Shown here piece after piece: positions 48,470 to 60,241 of a stretch of DNA of 64,000 nucleotides. Under the pieces are notes generated by a model. The model made no database searches, had not been told where the DNA came from, and saw only the letters and a list, made by a program, of their open reading frames with translations. Position 1 is the first letter of the stretch. The number at the start of each line of letters is the position of its first letter. Made by a program: the position numbers and the translations under genes. The stretch lies in contig LSLI01000009.1 in assembly GCA_001577345.1 (NCBI GenBank), forward strand, positions 1-64,000, given 5' to 3'. The stretch is from Candidatus Gallionella acididurans (lineage in GTDB: Bacteria > Pseudomonadota > Gammaproteobacteria > Burkholderiales > Gallionellaceae).

Positions 48470-49453
48470 TTATCCAAGCAGGTGTTTCACATGGTCGCGT
48501 TCTTCCGTCAATTCGCGGTAGCTCTCTTCCATGTGATTACGCCCCAGTTCGCTGATCGGCAATCCCTGTACGATTCTGTAATTGCCGTGCTTGCAGGTAA
48601 CCGGAAAACCGTAGATGACGCCTTCAGGTATGCCGTAGCTGCCGTCGGACGGCACGCTCATGGTTACCCAGTCGTTGTGGTGGGAGCTGAGCATCCAGTC
48701 GTGGATGTGCGAGATGGCCGCATTGGCGGCACTTGCCGCGCTCGATGATCCGCGCGCCTCGATGACTGCCGCACCGCGCTTTTGCACGGTGGGTATGAAT
48801 TCCCGTTCCACCCAATCCTGGTCTGGCAGGATGTCGCGCACCATGCGGCCGCGTATTTCGGCGTGGTCGAGGTCGGGATACTGGGTGCCTGAATGATTGC
48901 CCCATACGATCATTTTATTGATGTCGCGGATAGGCTGGAAAAGTTTGAGTGCGACTTGGGCTATGGCACGGTTGTGATCCAGGCGCATCATTGCGGTGAA
49001 ATTGCTCGGATTCAGATCGGGGGCGTTCTTCATCGTGATCAGCGCGTTGGTGTTGGCGGGGTTGCCCACCACCAGCACCTTGACGTGGCGTGCGGCATGC
49101 TCGTTGAGCAGCTTGCCCTGTGCGGAGAAGATAGCACCGTTGGCCTCGATCAAATCCTTGCGTTCCATGCCTTTGCTGCGCGGGCGGGCACCGATCAACA
49201 GCGCAATCTCGGTATCCATGAAAGCCACCTTGGGATTGTCGGTGATGATGACCTGCTGCAACAATGGAAAGGCGCAATCTTCAAGTTCCATCATCACACC
49301 GCGCAATATTGGCTGCGCCTGCGGCAAATCCAGCAATTGCAGGATGACAGGTTGCTCGCGCCCAAGCATGTCGCCGTTGGCGATGCGGAACAGTGTGGCA
49401 TAGCCGATCTGTCCTGCTGCGCCGGTGATGGTGATGCGGATTGGAGCCTTCAT
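48470..49453 (-). CDS. mdh: Malate dehydrogenase
   Basis: The start at 49453 ([17 protein letters not shown]) follows GGGAGAAAAGC; the track's 62-residue extension is not family-like. The 327-aa NAD-type enzyme has [10 protein letters not shown], the catalytic HSGTQYPD region and [16 protein letters not shown]. It oxidises malate to oxaloacetate in the TCA cycle and is divergent from sdhC, sharing an intergenic of 115 bases. Confidence 0.97.
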   Translation of the reverse strand: MKAPIRITITGAAGQIGYATLFRIANGDMLGREQPVILQLLDLPQAQPILRGVMMELEDCAFPLLQQVIITDNPKVAFMDTEIALLIGARPRSKGMERKDLIEANGAIFSAQGKLLNEHAARHVKVLVVGNPANTNALITMKNAPDLNPSNFTAMMRLDHNRAIAQVALKLFQPIRDINKMIVWGNHSGTQYPDLDHAEIRGRMVRDILPDQDWVEREFIPTVQKRGAAVIEARGSSSAASAANAAISHIHDWMLSSHHNDWVTMSVPSDGSYGIPEGVIYGFPVTCKHGNYRIVQGLPISELGRNHMEESYRELTEERDHVKHLLG

Positions 49454-49568
49454 GCTTTTCTCCCGGGAAATTAAAAGATATTTAATACCAACATGATAAT
49501 CATTCCACCACTTTTTTGTTGGGTAAATTGGTGTAGGATTACGCCTGTCTGTTTTATGCCGATCAGTA

Positions 49569-49943
49569 ATGAACAAGCAACGTCCCAAGCACCTCGCGCT
49601 GCACCTGATAAAACTGCCGCTGCCCGGTATCGTATCCATTCTTCATCGCGTCAGTGGCTTGATGTTGTTCTGTGCGCTTCCATTGCTGCTGCTGATGCTG
49701 CAGTACAGCCTGAAATCCATCGAAACTTACACGCAACTTGTCGAAATCCTGGGTAATCCGTATATCAAGATCATGTTGATCGGACTGCTCTGGGCGTCCC
49801 TGCATCATTTCTGCGCCGGGCTGCGCTATTTGGCGGTCGATCTGCACCTGGTGCGCAATCTCGCCCAGGCACGCAGCAGCAGCAAGGTGGTGATTGTGGC
49901 GAGTCTGGCGTTGACAATATTCCTGGGGATAAAGCTATGGTGA
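49569..49943 (+). CDS. sdhC: Succinate dehydrogenase cytochrome b556 subunit
   Basis: The 124-aa protein has three membrane helices and the motif [14 protein letters not shown], plus the helix-2 segment [14 protein letters not shown] with a haem-ligand His candidate. With SdhD it binds haem b and ubiquinone. It overlaps sdhD by seven bases. Confidence 0.95.
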   Translation: MNKQRPKHLALHLIKLPLPGIVSILHRVSGLMLFCALPLLLLMLQYSLKSIETYTQLVEILGNPYIKIMLIGLLWASLHHFCAGLRYLAVDLHLVRNLAQARSSSKVVIVASLALTIFLGIKLW

Positions 49944-50284
49944 ATCGCGTTGTTGTCGGCGCGCACTACGGCCTGCGTGACTGGTTGATGCAGCGCATTA
50001 CGGCGGTGCTGATGGCGCTGTATTGCATGGCTATGGTTGGTTATCTGCTGATGCAACCCTATCGGGGATATGACGTTTGGACTGAACTGTTTTCCAGCCA
50101 GACCGTGCGCACATTCAGCTTGTTGTTTTTGCTGGGCCTGTTCTATCACGCGTGGGTCGGCATACGCGACATTGTGATGGATTACGTCAAACCCGCCAGC
50201 GCGCGCCTGGTTATTCATGTGCTGGTGATACTGGCGCTGCTGCTTTATACGATCTGGTCGGTGCAAATTCTGTGGGGAATGTGA
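49937..50284 (+). CDS. sdhD: Succinate dehydrogenase membrane anchor subunit
   Basis: The 115-aa protein has three membrane helices and LRDWLMQRITAVLMALY. YHAWVGIRDIVMDYVKP carries the conserved His and Asp of the quinone/haem site. It starts seven bases before the sdhC stop and is followed by a 141-base gap before sdhA. Confidence 0.94.
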   Translation: MVNRVVVGAHYGLRDWLMQRITAVLMALYCMAMVGYLLMQPYRGYDVWTELFSSQTVRTFSLLFLLGLFYHAWVGIRDIVMDYVKPASARLVIHVLVILALLLYTIWSVQILWGM

Positions 50285-50425
50285 TGAAAATTTGTTTGTC
50301 GGGCGCATCGCGGTGTCGCGTGCTCGCTCATTCCTTGCCTATCATGTTTGATATGTCTTCGTCATTCGCTGCGCGGTTCCTTGCGCTGCATCCCGAAAAA
50401 CAAATTTCAAAGGATTCGGTTAACA

Positions 50426-52189
50426 ATGGCAATCGCTAACAGGACATTTGACGTGGTGGTGGTCGGCGCGGGCGGTTCCGGAATGCGCGCGGCGCTGCAG
50501 CTGGCACATGCGGGTCTGAAAGTCGCGGTGTTGTCCAAAGTGTTTCCGACTCGTTCCCACACCGTGGCGGCACAAGGTGGCATCGCCGCCTCGCTGGGGA
50601 ATATCAAGGAGGACAACTGGCACTGGCATATGTACGACACAGTGAAAGGCTCGGATTATCTTGGCGACCAGGATGCCATCGAGTTCATGTGCCGCGCCGC
50701 ACCGGAGGTGGTGTACGAGCTGGAGCATTTCGGCATGCCGTTCGACCGCACCGACAGCGGCAAGATATATCAGCGTCCGTTCGGCGGCCACATGCAGGAA
50801 TATGGCAAGACGCCGGTGGATCGCGCGTGCGCGGCGGCCGACCGCACCGGTCATGCATTGCTGCACACGCTGTACCAGCAGAACGTGAAAGCCAATACGC
50901 ATTTCTTCACCGAATGGATGGCTCTGGATCTGATCCGCGATCAGGACGGCGATGTGCTGGGCGTGACCGCACTGGAGATCGAAACCGGCGAGACGATGAT
51001 CTTTCAGGCGCGCGCAACCCTGTTCGCCACCGGCGGTGCCGGGCGCATCTTTCAGTCCAGCACCAATGCCTTCATCAATACCGGCGACGGTCTGGGCATG
51101 GCGACGCGCGCCGGGATTCCGCTGGAAGACATGGAGTTCTTCCAGTTTCATCCCACCGGCGTGTATGGCGCGGGGGTGCTGATCACCGAAGGGGTGCGCG
51201 GCGAGGGCGGTTACCTGGTCAACAAGGATGGCGAACGCTTCATGCCGAAGTACGCGCCGAACGCGAAAGACCTGGCCAGCCGCGATGTGGTGGCGCGCGC
51301 GATGACGATTGAGATCAACGAGGGGCGCGGTTGCGGGCCGCATGGCGACCACATCATGCTCAAGCTGGATCATCTCGGCGATGATGTGATCAGGCAGCGG
51401 CTGCCCGGGATACGCGAAATTTCGCTGAAATTCGCCCATGTCGATCCGGCCAAGGCCCCGATCCCGGTCGTTCCGACCGCGCATTACATGATGGGAGGCA
51501 TTCCCACCAATTACCACGGTCAGGTCGTCGCACCCTACAAAACCGGGCCGGATGAGGTGGTACATGGCCTGTATGCGGTAGGCGAATGCGCCTGTGTTTC
51601 GGTGCATGGCGCAAACCGCCTAGGCTGCAACTCGCTGCTCGACCTGATTGTGTTCGGCCGTGAAGCGGGCCGGCAGATCATTGAGGACATCAAGAACAAC
51701 CCCCATACCAAACCCCTGCCTGCCGATGCAGCCGAGCGTCCGCTGGCGCGTCTGGCCCGGCTGGAAAATCAGCAGAACGGCGAGAGCGTGTCTGAAGTCG
51801 GCGATGCGATGCGCAAGACCATGCAGAAGCATTGCGGAGTGTTCCGCTTTCCGGGCCTGCTGGCGGAAGGCGTTGAGCAGATCAAGCAGATCGCCGAGCG
51901 CGTCGCACACACCGGGATCCGGGATAAAAGCCGGGTGTTCAATACCGCGCGCATAGAGGCGCTGGAGCTGGACAACCTGATCGAGGTGGCACAGGCGACC
52001 ATGATCTCGGCGGCTGCACGCAAAGAGAGCCGCGGCGCCCATGCGCGCGACGACTTCCAGCAGCGCGACGATGTGAATTGGCTCAAACACAGCCTGTATT
52101 TTCGGGAAGGCAACCGGCTGGATTACAAGCCGGTAAGGTTGAAACCGCTTACAGTGGAATCGTTTCCGCTCAAGGCGCGGGTTTATTGA
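50426..52189 (+). CDS. sdhA: Succinate dehydrogenase flavoprotein subunit
   Basis: The start at 50426 ([19 protein letters not shown]) is selected over 50348. The 587-aa protein has the FAD-linking His in [16 protein letters not shown] and substrate residues in [10 protein letters not shown], and ends with [12 protein letters not shown]. It oxidises succinate to fumarate and requires SdhE for flavinylation, which is encoded downstream. Confidence 0.98.
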   Translation: MAIANRTFDVVVVGAGGSGMRAALQLAHAGLKVAVLSKVFPTRSHTVAAQGGIAASLGNIKEDNWHWHMYDTVKGSDYLGDQDAIEFMCRAAPEVVYELEHFGMPFDRTDSGKIYQRPFGGHMQEYGKTPVDRACAAADRTGHALLHTLYQQNVKANTHFFTEWMALDLIRDQDGDVLGVTALEIETGETMIFQARATLFATGGAGRIFQSSTNAFINTGDGLGMATRAGIPLEDMEFFQFHPTGVYGAGVLITEGVRGEGGYLVNKDGERFMPKYAPNAKDLASRDVVARAMTIEINEGRGCGPHGDHIMLKLDHLGDDVIRQRLPGIREISLKFAHVDPAKAPIPVVPTAHYMMGGIPTNYHGQVVAPYKTGPDEVVHGLYAVGECACVSVHGANRLGCNSLLDLIVFGREAGRQIIEDIKNNPHTKPLPADAAERPLARLARLENQQNGESVSEVGDAMRKTMQKHCGVFRFPGLLAEGVEQIKQIAERVAHTGIRDKSRVFNTARIEALELDNLIEVAQATMISAAARKESRGAHARDDFQQRDDVNWLKHSLYFREGNRLDYKPVRLKPLTVESFPLKARVY

Positions 52190-52274
52190 GCCGGTAGTTC
52201 GTGGCACGTAGCGGGTAGCCTAATCAGCCGCCAACTACCCGTTACCAGCTATCCGTACTGGCTAAGGAGCATTC

Positions 52275-52982
52275 ATGAAGTTTCGTATTTACCGTTACAA
52301 CCCGGACACGGACACTGCGCCGTACATGCAGGACTATGAACTGGACATCAGGCTCGACGACAGCACCCAGGGGAAGATGCTGCTCGACGCACTGTTGCTG
52401 ATCAAACAACAGGACGACAGCCTGTCATTGCGCAAGTCATGCCGCGAGGGTGTGTGCGGTTCGGACGCGATGAATATCAACGGACGCAACGGCCTGGCGT
52501 GCATCACGCCGCTGTCTTCACTGAAGGAGCCGGTGGAACTGCGGCCGTTGCCGGGTTTGCCGGTGATACGCGACCTGATCGTGGACATGACGCAGTTTTT
52601 CAAGCAATACCATTCCGTCAAGCCCTACCTGATCAACAACGAACCCCCGCCTGAAACCGAGCGCCTGCAATCGCCCGAGCAGCGCGCGCATCTGAACGGT
52701 TTGTATGAATGCATCCTGTGCGGTTGCTGCACGACGGCATGCCCGTCATTCTGGTGGAACCCGGACAAATTCGTCGGCCCGGCCGGCCTGCTGCAGGCTT
52801 ATCGTTTTATCGCCGACACGCGCGATCAGGCAACCAGCGAGCGTCTTGATGATCTTGAAGATCCTTACCGGTTGTTCCGCTGCCACACCATCATGAATTG
52901 TGTGGATGTGTGCCCCAAGGAATTGAATCCGACCGAGGCCATCGGCAACATCAAGGATCTGATGGTCAGGCGCATGGTGTGA
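52275..52982 (+). CDS. sdhB: Succinate dehydrogenase iron-sulfur subunit
   Basis: The 235-aa protein has a [2Fe-2S] ferredoxin fold ([22 protein letters not shown]) and [4Fe-4S]/[3Fe-4S] motifs ([28 protein letters not shown]). It passes electrons from SdhA to the membrane subunits. Its TGA overlaps the GTG start of sdhE. Confidence 0.98.
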   Translation: MKFRIYRYNPDTDTAPYMQDYELDIRLDDSTQGKMLLDALLLIKQQDDSLSLRKSCREGVCGSDAMNINGRNGLACITPLSSLKEPVELRPLPGLPVIRDLIVDMTQFFKQYHSVKPYLINNEPPPETERLQSPEQRAHLNGLYECILCGCCTTACPSFWWNPDKFVGPAGLLQAYRFIADTRDQATSERLDDLEDPYRLFRCHTIMNCVDVCPKELNPTEAIGNIKDLMVRRMV

Positions 52983-53239
52983 ATGTCGCCCCGAAAAATC
53001 TTGAGAGAGTGCGCTGGCGCTGCCGCCGCGGGTTGCTGGAGCTGGACATCGTGCTGGGACGTTTTATAGATAAGCATTACGCGCAGCTCAATGAAGATGA
53101 GGCGCGGGCATTCGAGGAATTGCTGGATATGCCTGACAACCCGCTCTGGGATATGATTGCGGGGAGAGCGGGGCGAGGGGTGCAGGAAGCAACGCAGGAA
53201 GCCCACAAGGCGCTGCTGGAGAAAATCAGGGCAGTCTAA
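52979..53239 (+). CDS. sdhE: FAD assembly factor SdhE
   Basis: The GTG at 52979 overlaps the sdhB stop (GTGA); the track's start at 52898 is in sdhB. The 86-aa protein has the RGxxE motif in [16 protein letters not shown], and the segment [16 protein letters not shown]. It covalently attaches FAD to SdhA. Confidence 0.94.
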   Translation: MNVAPKNLERVRWRCRRGLLELDIVLGRFIDKHYAQLNEDEARAFEELLDMPDNPLWDMIAGRAGRGVQEATQEAHKALLEKIRAV

Positions 53240-53270
53240 TATGCCCCACAACCTTTAGGAGTCGTGAAGA

Positions 53271-54557
53271 ATGGAAAAGAACCGTATCGCAACCCTTACC
53301 ATGGATGACGGGCGCAGTGTCGAACTGCCGATCATGTCCGGCACACTCGGGCCGGATGTGATCGATATACATAACCTCGGCAAACTGGGCATATTCACAT
53401 ACGACCCGGCATTCTTCTCGACTGCCAGTTGCACATCGGAAATCACCTTCATCGACGGTGATGCCGGCCTGCTTTATTACCGCGGTTATCCCATCGAGCA
53501 GCTGGCCGAGCAATCCGATTTCCTCGAGGTATGTTATCTGCTGCTGAACGGCGAATTGCCCGATGCCAGACAGAAGGCTGAATTCAACCGCAAGGTGACA
53601 TCTCATACGATGGTGCACGATCAGATAACGCGATTTTTCTCCGGCTTCCGCCGCGACGCGCATCCGATGGCGGTGATGGTCGGCGTGGTGGGTGCGCTGT
53701 CGGCCTTTTACCACGACTCGCTGGACATCAATAATCCCGAACACCGGGATATTTCCGCGTTGCGCATGCTGGCGAAAGTGCCGACCATTGCGGCGATGGC
53801 GCATAAGTACTACACCGGGGCCCCGTTCATGTTCCCGAAGAACAAATTCGGCTACGCGGAAAATCTGATGTACATGATGTTCGCCACGCCGGCTGAAGAA
53901 TACATACCAAACCCGGTGCTGGTTCGCGCGCTGGATCGCATCCTGATTCTGCACGCCGACCATGAACAGAACGCATCTACCTCTACGGTGCGGCTGGCCG
54001 GTTCCAGCGGCGCCAATCCATTCGCCTGCATTTCTTCCGGCATCGCCGCGCTGTGGGGCCCCGCACACGGGGGTGCCAACGAAGCCGCGCTGAATATGCT
54101 GATGGAAATCGGCGATGTGTCGCGGGTGAAGGAATATGTGCAGGGCGTGAAGGACAAGAAATACCGCCTGATGGGTTTTGGCCATCGTGTGTACAAGAAC
54201 ATGGATCCGCGCGCCAGTGTGATGCGCCAGACCTGCCATGAAGTGCTCAAGGAACTGAAGCTGGAAAACAACAAGCTGTTCGAGCTGGCGATGGAACTGG
54301 AGCGCACCGCGCTGAGCGACCCGTATTTCATCGATCACAAGCTGTATCCGAATGTGGATTTTTATTCCGGCATCGTGCTGAGCGCGCTGGGCATCCCGAC
54401 CAACATGTTCACGGTGATCTTTGCCGTGGCGCGCACCATAGGCTGGATTTCGCAATGGAACGAGATGATCGCCTCCGGTGATCACAAGATCGGCCGCCCG
54501 CGCCAGCTGTATCGCGGTGCGGTGAAGCGCGATTATGTTCCGGAGAAAAAACGTTGA
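53271..54557 (+). CDS. gltA: Citrate synthase
   Basis: The 428-aa protein is a type II citrate synthase with [47 protein letters not shown] and [14 protein letters not shown], covering the catalytic His and Asp. It condenses acetyl-CoA and oxaloacetate. The stop overlaps the TTG start of sucA. Confidence 0.98.
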   Translation: MEKNRIATLTMDDGRSVELPIMSGTLGPDVIDIHNLGKLGIFTYDPAFFSTASCTSEITFIDGDAGLLYYRGYPIEQLAEQSDFLEVCYLLLNGELPDARQKAEFNRKVTSHTMVHDQITRFFSGFRRDAHPMAVMVGVVGALSAFYHDSLDINNPEHRDISALRMLAKVPTIAAMAHKYYTGAPFMFPKNKFGYAENLMYMMFATPAEEYIPNPVLVRALDRILILHADHEQNASTSTVRLAGSSGANPFACISSGIAALWGPAHGGANEAALNMLMEIGDVSRVKEYVQGVKDKKYRLMGFGHRVYKNMDPRASVMRQTCHEVLKELKLENNKLFELAMELERTALSDPYFIDHKLYPNVDFYSGIVLSALGIPTNMFTVIFAVARTIGWISQWNEMIASGDHKIGRPRQLYRGAVKRDYVPEKKR

Positions 54558-57424
54558 ACAACCCCGTCAATTTCATGCAGTTGATGAAGGACAGTTCGCT
54601 GCTGTTCGGTACCAACGCGTCCTTCGTCGAGGAATTGTACGAGCAATACCTGCTTGACCCGAGTGCAGTGTCAGGCGAATGGCGCGCTTATTTCGATGCA
54701 TTGCCGCCATTGGAAAATGGCGCGCACGACGTATCGCACAGCCCTATCCAGCGCGCTTTTGCGGCCTTGCCGAAATCGTCTGCCGGCAGTTCGGTGGCTA
54801 CCGATGTCGAGTTGGAACGCAAGCAGGTTTTCGTGTTGCAGCTCATCAACGCGCACCGCTTCCTGGGCGTGCGTGTCGCCAATCTTGACCCGCTGAATCG
54901 CCATGCCAAGCCGGTGGTCCCCGAACTCGATCCGGCACATTACGGTTTGGGCGAGGCGGACATGGATACCACCTTTGAGACCGGCTCCTTGGTCGGCGGC
55001 GCGCGCATGACTTTGCGCGAGATACTCCAGCTGTTGCGCCAGACTTATTGCGGCAGCATAGGCGCGGAATACATGTATATCAGCGATGTGGCGCAGAAGC
55101 GCTGGATACAGACTCGCCTGGAAAGCGTGCGCGGATCGGCCGGCTACGACGGCGCGAAGCGCCGCCGCACCCTCGAACTGCTCACCGCCGCCGAGACACT
55201 GGAGCGCTACCTGCACACCAAATTCGTCGGGCAGAAACGTTTCTCGCTGGAAGGCGGGGAGACGACGATCCCGTTGCTTGAACATCTGCTGCAGCGCGCC
55301 GGTGCGCAGGGCATACAGGAAACCGTAATCGGCATGGCGCATCGCGGCCGTCTGAACGTGCTGGTCAACATACTCGGCAAACTGCCCTCGATGCTGTTCG
55401 CCGAATTCGAGGGGATCCATGCCGAGCATCTGACTTCCGGCGACGTCAAGTACCACCAGGGATTTTCCGCCGACATCGCCACGCCGGGCGGCGACCTGCA
55501 TATCGCGCTGGCCTTCAATCCCTCGCACCTGGAGATCGTCAACCCGGTGGTGGAGGGGTCGGTGCGCGCACGCCAGCACCGACTCAAGGATTTCGAGGGA
55601 TCCAGGGTGATCCCGATTCTGCTGCACGGCGATGCGGCATTTGCCGGGCAGGGCGTGGTGATGGAAACGCTGGCGATGTCGCAAACGCGCGGCTACCGCA
55701 CCGGTGGCACGGTGCACATCATCACCAATAACCAGATTGGCTTCACCGCATCGGACATACGCGACGTGCGTTCCAGCACTTATTGCAGCGACGTGGCGAA
55801 GATGATCGACGCGCCGATCTTCCATGTGAATGCGGACGATCCCGATGCGGTATTGCTGATCACCGAGATCGCGCTGGATTACCGCATGCAATTCCAAAAG
55901 GATGTCGTGATCGATCTGGTGTGCTTCCGCAAGCTGGGGCACAACGAGCAGGACGAGCCGCTGGTCACGCAACCGTTCATGTATCGTTTCATCCGTCAGC
56001 ATCCCGGCACGCGCGCGCTTTATGCGCAGCGACTGGAACAGCAGGGGGTGATCCAGGCCGGAGAAGCGGACGCGATGATTGCTGTTTACCACCGGGCTAT
56101 GGACGAGGGACGCAACTCCATCCAGCCCACACTGGAAAAAGGCAGCGGCAAAACCACTATTGACTGGTCACCGTTCAAACGTAATGTGCAATGGGATACC
56201 GCGGTGAAGACCGCCGTGCCGCTGGAACGTTTGCAACAACTGGCGATACCATTGACCACAGTCCCGGAAAACTTTGTTCTTCATTCACGCGTGCAGAAGA
56301 TCGTCGATGATCGCACCGCGATGGCGCGCGGCGAACTGCCGCTGGACTGGGGCATGGCGGAAAACCTCGCGTACGCGACGCTGCTCAGTGAAGGCTATCC
56401 GGTGCGGCTCAGCGGGCAGGACAGCCGGCGCGGCACGTTCTTTCACCGCCACGCCACCTGGCATAACCAGAACCGGAAAGAGTGGAACGAAGGGTCCTAT
56501 TCACCGCTGCAGCATTTATCCCCTGATCAGGCGGATTTCGTCGTGATCGATTCGCTGCTGTCCGAAGAAGCGGTACTGGGTTTCGAATACGGTTATGCGA
56601 CTGCCGAACCGAATTCATTGGTGCTGTGGGAAGCACAGTTCGGCGATTTCGCCAACGGGGCGCAAGTGGTGATCGACCAGTTCATCGCCTCCGGCGAGGT
56701 GAAATGGGGAAGGTTGTGCGGACTGGTGATGCTGTTGCCGCACGGTTATGAGGGGCAGGGCCCGGAGCACTCCTCGGGACGCATCGAGCGCTATCTGCAA
56801 TTGTGCGCCGACTACAACATACAGGTGTGCGTTCCATCGAGTGCCGCGCAGATATTCCATCTGCTGCGCCGCCAGATGTTGCGGCCGATGCGCAAACCGC
56901 TGATCGTGTTCACGCCCAAGAGTATGTTGCGCAGCAAGGATGCGGCCTCGCCGCTCAGTGATTTGACGCAGGGCCGCTTCCAGCCGGTGATCGCCGAGGT
57001 CGATACGCTGGACAGCCAAAAAGTGCGCCGCATCATCGCATGCTGCGGCAAGGTTTATTACGATCTGCTTTCGGCACGCCGCACCAGGGGCATTGCGGAT
57101 ATGGCGATCATACGCATCGAACAGCTTTATCCATTCCCGCACGATGACTTCGCCGCGCAGATCGCCGCGTATCCGAATGCGACCGAGGTGGTATGGTGCC
57201 AGGAAGAACCCGGCAACCAGGGCGCGTGGCACCGCATCCAGCATTATCTGCTGCGACATTTGCGCAAGGGGATGCACCTCGACTACGCGCTGCGGCCCTC
57301 GTCCGCAGCACCCGCCGCCGGCTATCTGGCGGTGCACCAGGAACAACAGAAAGCGGTGATCGAGGCGGCGTTCCGCGACGATCTCGACAACAAACCTAAA
57401 CCGGGGACACCACACCATGAGTAA
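54554..57424 (+). CDS. sucA: 2-oxoglutarate dehydrogenase E1 component
   Basis: The TTG at 54554 overlaps the gltA stop; the next in-frame ATG is at 54575. The 956-aa thiamin-dependent E1 has the N-terminal [42 protein letters not shown] and NQIGFT. It decarboxylates 2-oxoglutarate and hands the succinyl group to SucB. It overlaps sucB by eight bases. Confidence 0.97.
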   Translation: MNNPVNFMQLMKDSSLLFGTNASFVEELYEQYLLDPSAVSGEWRAYFDALPPLENGAHDVSHSPIQRAFAALPKSSAGSSVATDVELERKQVFVLQLINAHRFLGVRVANLDPLNRHAKPVVPELDPAHYGLGEADMDTTFETGSLVGGARMTLREILQLLRQTYCGSIGAEYMYISDVAQKRWIQTRLESVRGSAGYDGAKRRRTLELLTAAETLERYLHTKFVGQKRFSLEGGETTIPLLEHLLQRAGAQGIQETVIGMAHRGRLNVLVNILGKLPSMLFAEFEGIHAEHLTSGDVKYHQGFSADIATPGGDLHIALAFNPSHLEIVNPVVEGSVRARQHRLKDFEGSRVIPILLHGDAAFAGQGVVMETLAMSQTRGYRTGGTVHIITNNQIGFTASDIRDVRSSTYCSDVAKMIDAPIFHVNADDPDAVLLITEIALDYRMQFQKDVVIDLVCFRKLGHNEQDEPLVTQPFMYRFIRQHPGTRALYAQRLEQQGVIQAGEADAMIAVYHRAMDEGRNSIQPTLEKGSGKTTIDWSPFKRNVQWDTAVKTAVPLERLQQLAIPLTTVPENFVLHSRVQKIVDDRTAMARGELPLDWGMAENLAYATLLSEGYPVRLSGQDSRRGTFFHRHATWHNQNRKEWNEGSYSPLQHLSPDQADFVVIDSLLSEEAVLGFEYGYATAEPNSLVLWEAQFGDFANGAQVVIDQFIASGEVKWGRLCGLVMLLPHGYEGQGPEHSSGRIERYLQLCADYNIQVCVPSSAAQIFHLLRRQMLRPMRKPLIVFTPKSMLRSKDAASPLSDLTQGRFQPVIAEVDTLDSQKVRRIIACCGKVYYDLLSARRTRGIADMAIIRIEQLYPFPHDDFAAQIAAYPNATEVVWCQEEPGNQGAWHRIQHYLLRHLRKGMHLDYALRPSSAAPAAGYLAVHQEQQKAVIEAAFRDDLDNKPKPGTPHHE

Positions 57425-58622
57425 CATTAAAAGTAATTTGGTTGAAGTCAAAGTGCCGCAATTGTCAGAATCCGTGTCCGAGGCGACGCTGCTGACCTGG
57501 CACAAGCGTGTCGGCGATGCAGTCAGCGAGGGCGAAAACCTGATCGACGTCGAGACCGACAAGGTGGTGCTGGAACTGCCCGCGAGCAAATCCGGTGTGC
57601 TGGTCAAGATCATCAAGGGCGATGGCGAGAAGGTGGGCAGCGAAGAGTTGATCGCGCAGATCGACACCGCTGCAGCGGCTGCCAAACCGGTTGCCGCCCC
57701 GGCGCATGCGGCCGCTTCCGCCGTGCCGCCTTCGGTGCGCAAACTGGCGCGCGAACATGAAGTCGATGCCGCCAGCCTGCAGGGCAGCGGACGCAGCGGA
57801 CGCGTCACCAAAGAGGACGTGCTGAATGCGATGCAGCAGGTCAAATCTTCCCCCTCTCCCTTCAAGGGAGAGGGTAGGGGAGAGGGTGAGCAGGCGGTAC
57901 CCGCGATCGCACCATCCGGCAATCGTCCCGAACAGCGCGTGGCGATGACGCGCATCCGCCAGCGCATTGCCGAACGCCTGCTGCAATCACAACAGAACGC
58001 CGCGATCCTGACGACCTTCAACGAGGTCAACATGCAACCGGTGATCGACCTGCGCAACCGTTACAAGGATGCGTTCGAGAAAAAGCACGGCGTCAAGCTC
58101 GGTTTCTCGTCGTTCTTCGTCAAGGCGGTGGTGCTGGCGTTGCAGAAATTCCCCATCGTCAATGCCTCGGTGGATGGCAGCGACATCATCTACCACGGCT
58201 ATTTCGACATCGGCATGGCGATAGGCAGCGAGCGCGGCCTGGTCGTGCCCATCATCCGCGACGCGGACAAACTCTCGTTCTCCGACATCGAAAAGCAGAT
58301 CGCCGATTTCGGTGCCAGAGCGAAGGTCGGCAAGCTGACAATGGAGGAACTCACCGGCGGCACGTTTTCTATATCCAACGGCGGCGTGTTCGGCTCTATG
58401 CTCTCCACGCCCATCATCAACCCGCCCCAGGCTGCCATCCTTGGCATCCATGCCACCAAGGACAGGCCGGTGGCGGAGAACGGATCGGTGGTGATACGCC
58501 CGATGAACTATCTGGCAGTTTCCTATGACCACCGCATTATCGACGGGCGGGAAGCGGTGCAGTTCCTCTCCACGATCAAGGAAGCGCTGGAGTATCCGGG
58601 GAGGGTGTTGCTGGATTTGTAG
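57417..58622 (+). CDS. sucB: Dihydrolipoyl succinyltransferase E2 with in-frame repeat in linker
   Basis: The 401-aa protein has an N-terminal lipoyl domain (Lys in [11 protein letters not shown]) and a peripheral subunit-binding domain ([32 protein letters not shown]). The catalytic domain has His-Asp in [16 protein letters not shown]. Between the latter two, the linker contains [15 protein letters not shown], encoded by a palindromic repeat that looks inserted. The protein should still work because it lies in a flexible linker. No lpd follows. Confidence 0.95.
   Translation: MSNIKSNLVEVKVPQLSESVSEATLLTWHKRVGDAVSEGENLIDVETDKVVLELPASKSGVLVKIIKGDGEKVGSEELIAQIDTAAAAAKPVAAPAHAAASAVPPSVRKLAREHEVDAASLQGSGRSGRVTKEDVLNAMQQVKSSPSPFKGEGRGEGEQAVPAIAPSGNRPEQRVAMTRIRQRIAERLLQSQQNAAILTTFNEVNMQPVIDLRNRYKDAFEKKHGVKLGFSSFFVKAVVLALQKFPIVNASVDGSDIIYHGYFDIGMAIGSERGLVVPIIRDADKLSFSDIEKQIADFGARAKVGKLTMEELTGGTFSISNGGVFGSMLSTPIINPPQAAILGIHATKDRPVAENGSVVIRPMNYLAVSYDHRIIDGREAVQFLSTIKEALEYPGRVLLDL
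57852..57888 (+). repeat. Palindromic dispersed-type repeat inside the sucB coding region
   Basis: CCCTCTCCCTT and AAGGGAGAGGG form a perfect 11-bp inverted repeat around one C (57852-57874), followed by GTAGGGGAGAGGG. This string type is common in intergenic regions of many proteobacteria; here it is translated as [13 protein letters not shown]. Confidence 0.82.
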
Positions 58623-59073
58623 ATTAGGAGCCGTTCGCCCTGAGGTATCGAAGGGTGAATGACGAAAGTCAAAACCGCCGGGGGTTGCCCGGCAGCAAGC
58701 TACTTTCTTTTGCTTCGCCAAAAAGAAAGTAATCGGCGTGCGGGGCCGCACCCCGCGACTTTGATTTTGGTTATTTTGGGTTCGACATAACCTGAAGGTT
58801 AGTCGAAGCCAAAAAGTAACTGATGAAACTACTAGCCATCTGACTAACCCAGCAAACTACGCTGGGTAAGTCATTGGTTATAGCTGCCGGGCTACCCCCG
58901 ACGGTTTTGACTTTGCTTTTTACGTACGTCTCAGAGCGCCCGCCGCTTTGCGGCGACCCTTCGACATAGCCATTCGACCAGGCTATCAAACAACGATAGC
59001 CAAGTCGCTGGTTATCAGGGCGAACGGTTTTATGATCGGCAACCTCTGGCAGTTTTGACTTTAGGATATTCAC
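58623..59073. repeat. Intergenic mosaic of inverted repeats between sucB and acuI-like gene
   Basis: The 450-bp gap carries a 13-bp perfect inverted repeat at its ends (CCGTTCGCCCTGA at 58631 and its complement at 59015-59027). A longer imperfect pair lies inside (AAGTCAAAACCGCCGGGGGTT near 58667 and its complement near 58905), and a hairpin ACTTTCTTTT/AAAAAGAAAGT near 58712-58732. No ORF is supported. It looks like one or more small repeat elements. Confidence 0.75.
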
Positions 59074-60069
59074 ATGAACAAATTCTCTGCTTATAGAATC
59101 TTCGAACAAGACGGCAAATCCTCCGGTCGTTTCGTCGACCTGACGCTGGGCGATCTCGATCAAGGCGAAGTCGTCATCCAAACCCATTACTCCAGCGTCA
59201 ATTACAAGGACGCGCTCGCCGCCACCGGAGCAGGCAAGGTGATACGCCGCTTTCCCTGCGTCGGCGGCATCGATGTCTCGGGCGTGGTGACGAGTTCATC
59301 CGATGCGCGTTTCAAGGCCGGTGACGCGGTGCTGGTGACCGGCTATGACATGGGTGTGGCGCACGACGGCGGTTATGCCGAATATGTGCGCGTTCCGGCC
59401 GACTGGGTGGTGCCGCTGCCTCCGGGATTGACACTGTTCGATGCGATGGCCCTGGGTACGGCGGGATTCACCGCGGCGCTTTCCATCCATCGTCTCGAGC
59501 AGAACGATTTGCGTCCGGAAAACGGCAAGGTGATTGTGACCGGCGCGACCGGCGGGGTGGCGAGCCTGGCTATCGTGATGCTGGCGCAATTGGGTTACCA
59601 GGTGGTCGCGATTACCGGGAAGGATGCCGAACATGAGTATCTGAAATCGCTGGGTGCGGCTGAGGTTTTGTCGCGCAAGGAGGTGCAGATGGGCACACGC
59701 CCGCTGGAGAAATCCCAGTGGGCCGGCGCGCTTGATTCGGTGGGCGGCGAGACGCTGGCATGGCTGACGCGCACGATGCAGCAAAGTGGCGCGATCGCCA
59801 GCTTCGGCAACGCGGGCGGCTTTGAATTGCACACCACGGTGCTGCCGTTCATTTTGCGCGGCGTGCGCCTGATCGGCATCGACTCCTCTGCGACCGTGAT
59901 GCCGGTGCGCAGCCAAATGTGGAAGCGCATGGCAACAGACCTGCGCCCGAAGTTGCTCGCACAGGTGGCACATACCGTTCCATTCGCCGGCTTGCCGGAA
60001 ATATTCCCGCAACTGTTGCAAGGCAAGCTGCGCGGACGTACGGTGATCGAAATAAAAGCGGGACGTTAG
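59074..60069 (+). CDS. acuI: AcuI/YhdH-type acryloyl-CoA reductase (zinc-free alcohol dehydrogenase family)
   Basis: The 331-aa MDR protein has VNYKDALAATGAGKV, GGIDVSGVV and the NADPH fold VIVTGATGGVASLAIVML. HIWR-like AGALDSVGGETLAWL and a C-terminal LLQGKLRGRTVIEI are AcuI-like. The family reduces acryloyl-CoA to propionyl-CoA with NADPH. Gene symbol is by family and not tested. It is separated from sucB by the repeat mosaic. Confidence 0.88.
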   Translation: MNKFSAYRIFEQDGKSSGRFVDLTLGDLDQGEVVIQTHYSSVNYKDALAATGAGKVIRRFPCVGGIDVSGVVTSSSDARFKAGDAVLVTGYDMGVAHDGGYAEYVRVPADWVVPLPPGLTLFDAMALGTAGFTAALSIHRLEQNDLRPENGKVIVTGATGGVASLAIVMLAQLGYQVVAITGKDAEHEYLKSLGAAEVLSRKEVQMGTRPLEKSQWAGALDSVGGETLAWLTRTMQQSGAIASFGNAGGFELHTTVLPFILRGVRLIGIDSSATVMPVRSQMWKRMATDLRPKLLAQVAHTVPFAGLPEIFPQLLQGKLRGRTVIEIKAGR

Positions 60070-60118
60070 TGCTATAATTTGCCGCGAAGCTGGAAACGCA
60101 ACAGTCCGGTATGGCAGC

Positions 60119-60203
60119 GCGAAAGTGGCGGAATTGGTAGACGCACTGGATTTAGGTTCCAGCGCCGCAAGGCGTGAGAGTTCGAGTCTCTCCTTTCGCA
60201 CCA
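60119..60203 (+). tRNA. tRNA-Leu (anticodon TAG)
   Basis: The 85-nt sequence GCGAAAGTGGCGGAATTGG...CCTTTCGCACCA has anticodon TAG in the loop TTTAGGT, a long variable arm and encoded CCA. It starts 50 bases after acuI. Confidence 0.97.
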
Positions 60204-60215
60204 GTAAGTAAAAAT

Positions 60216-60241
60216 AAGCCCCTGGGATTAGGGGCTTTTTT
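60216..60241 (+). terminator. Terminator of tRNA-Leu(TAG)
   Basis: AAGCCCCT pairs with AGGGGCTT around a six-base loop and is followed by a run of T residues. It lies 13 bases after the tRNA. Confidence 0.88.

Noticed and set aside
54671-56092. Minus-strand ORF of 473 codons
   Set aside because: It is a shadow of sucA; no family features.
56615-58057. Minus-strand ORF of 480 codons
   Set aside because: It spans sucA and sucB in antisense, two certain genes.
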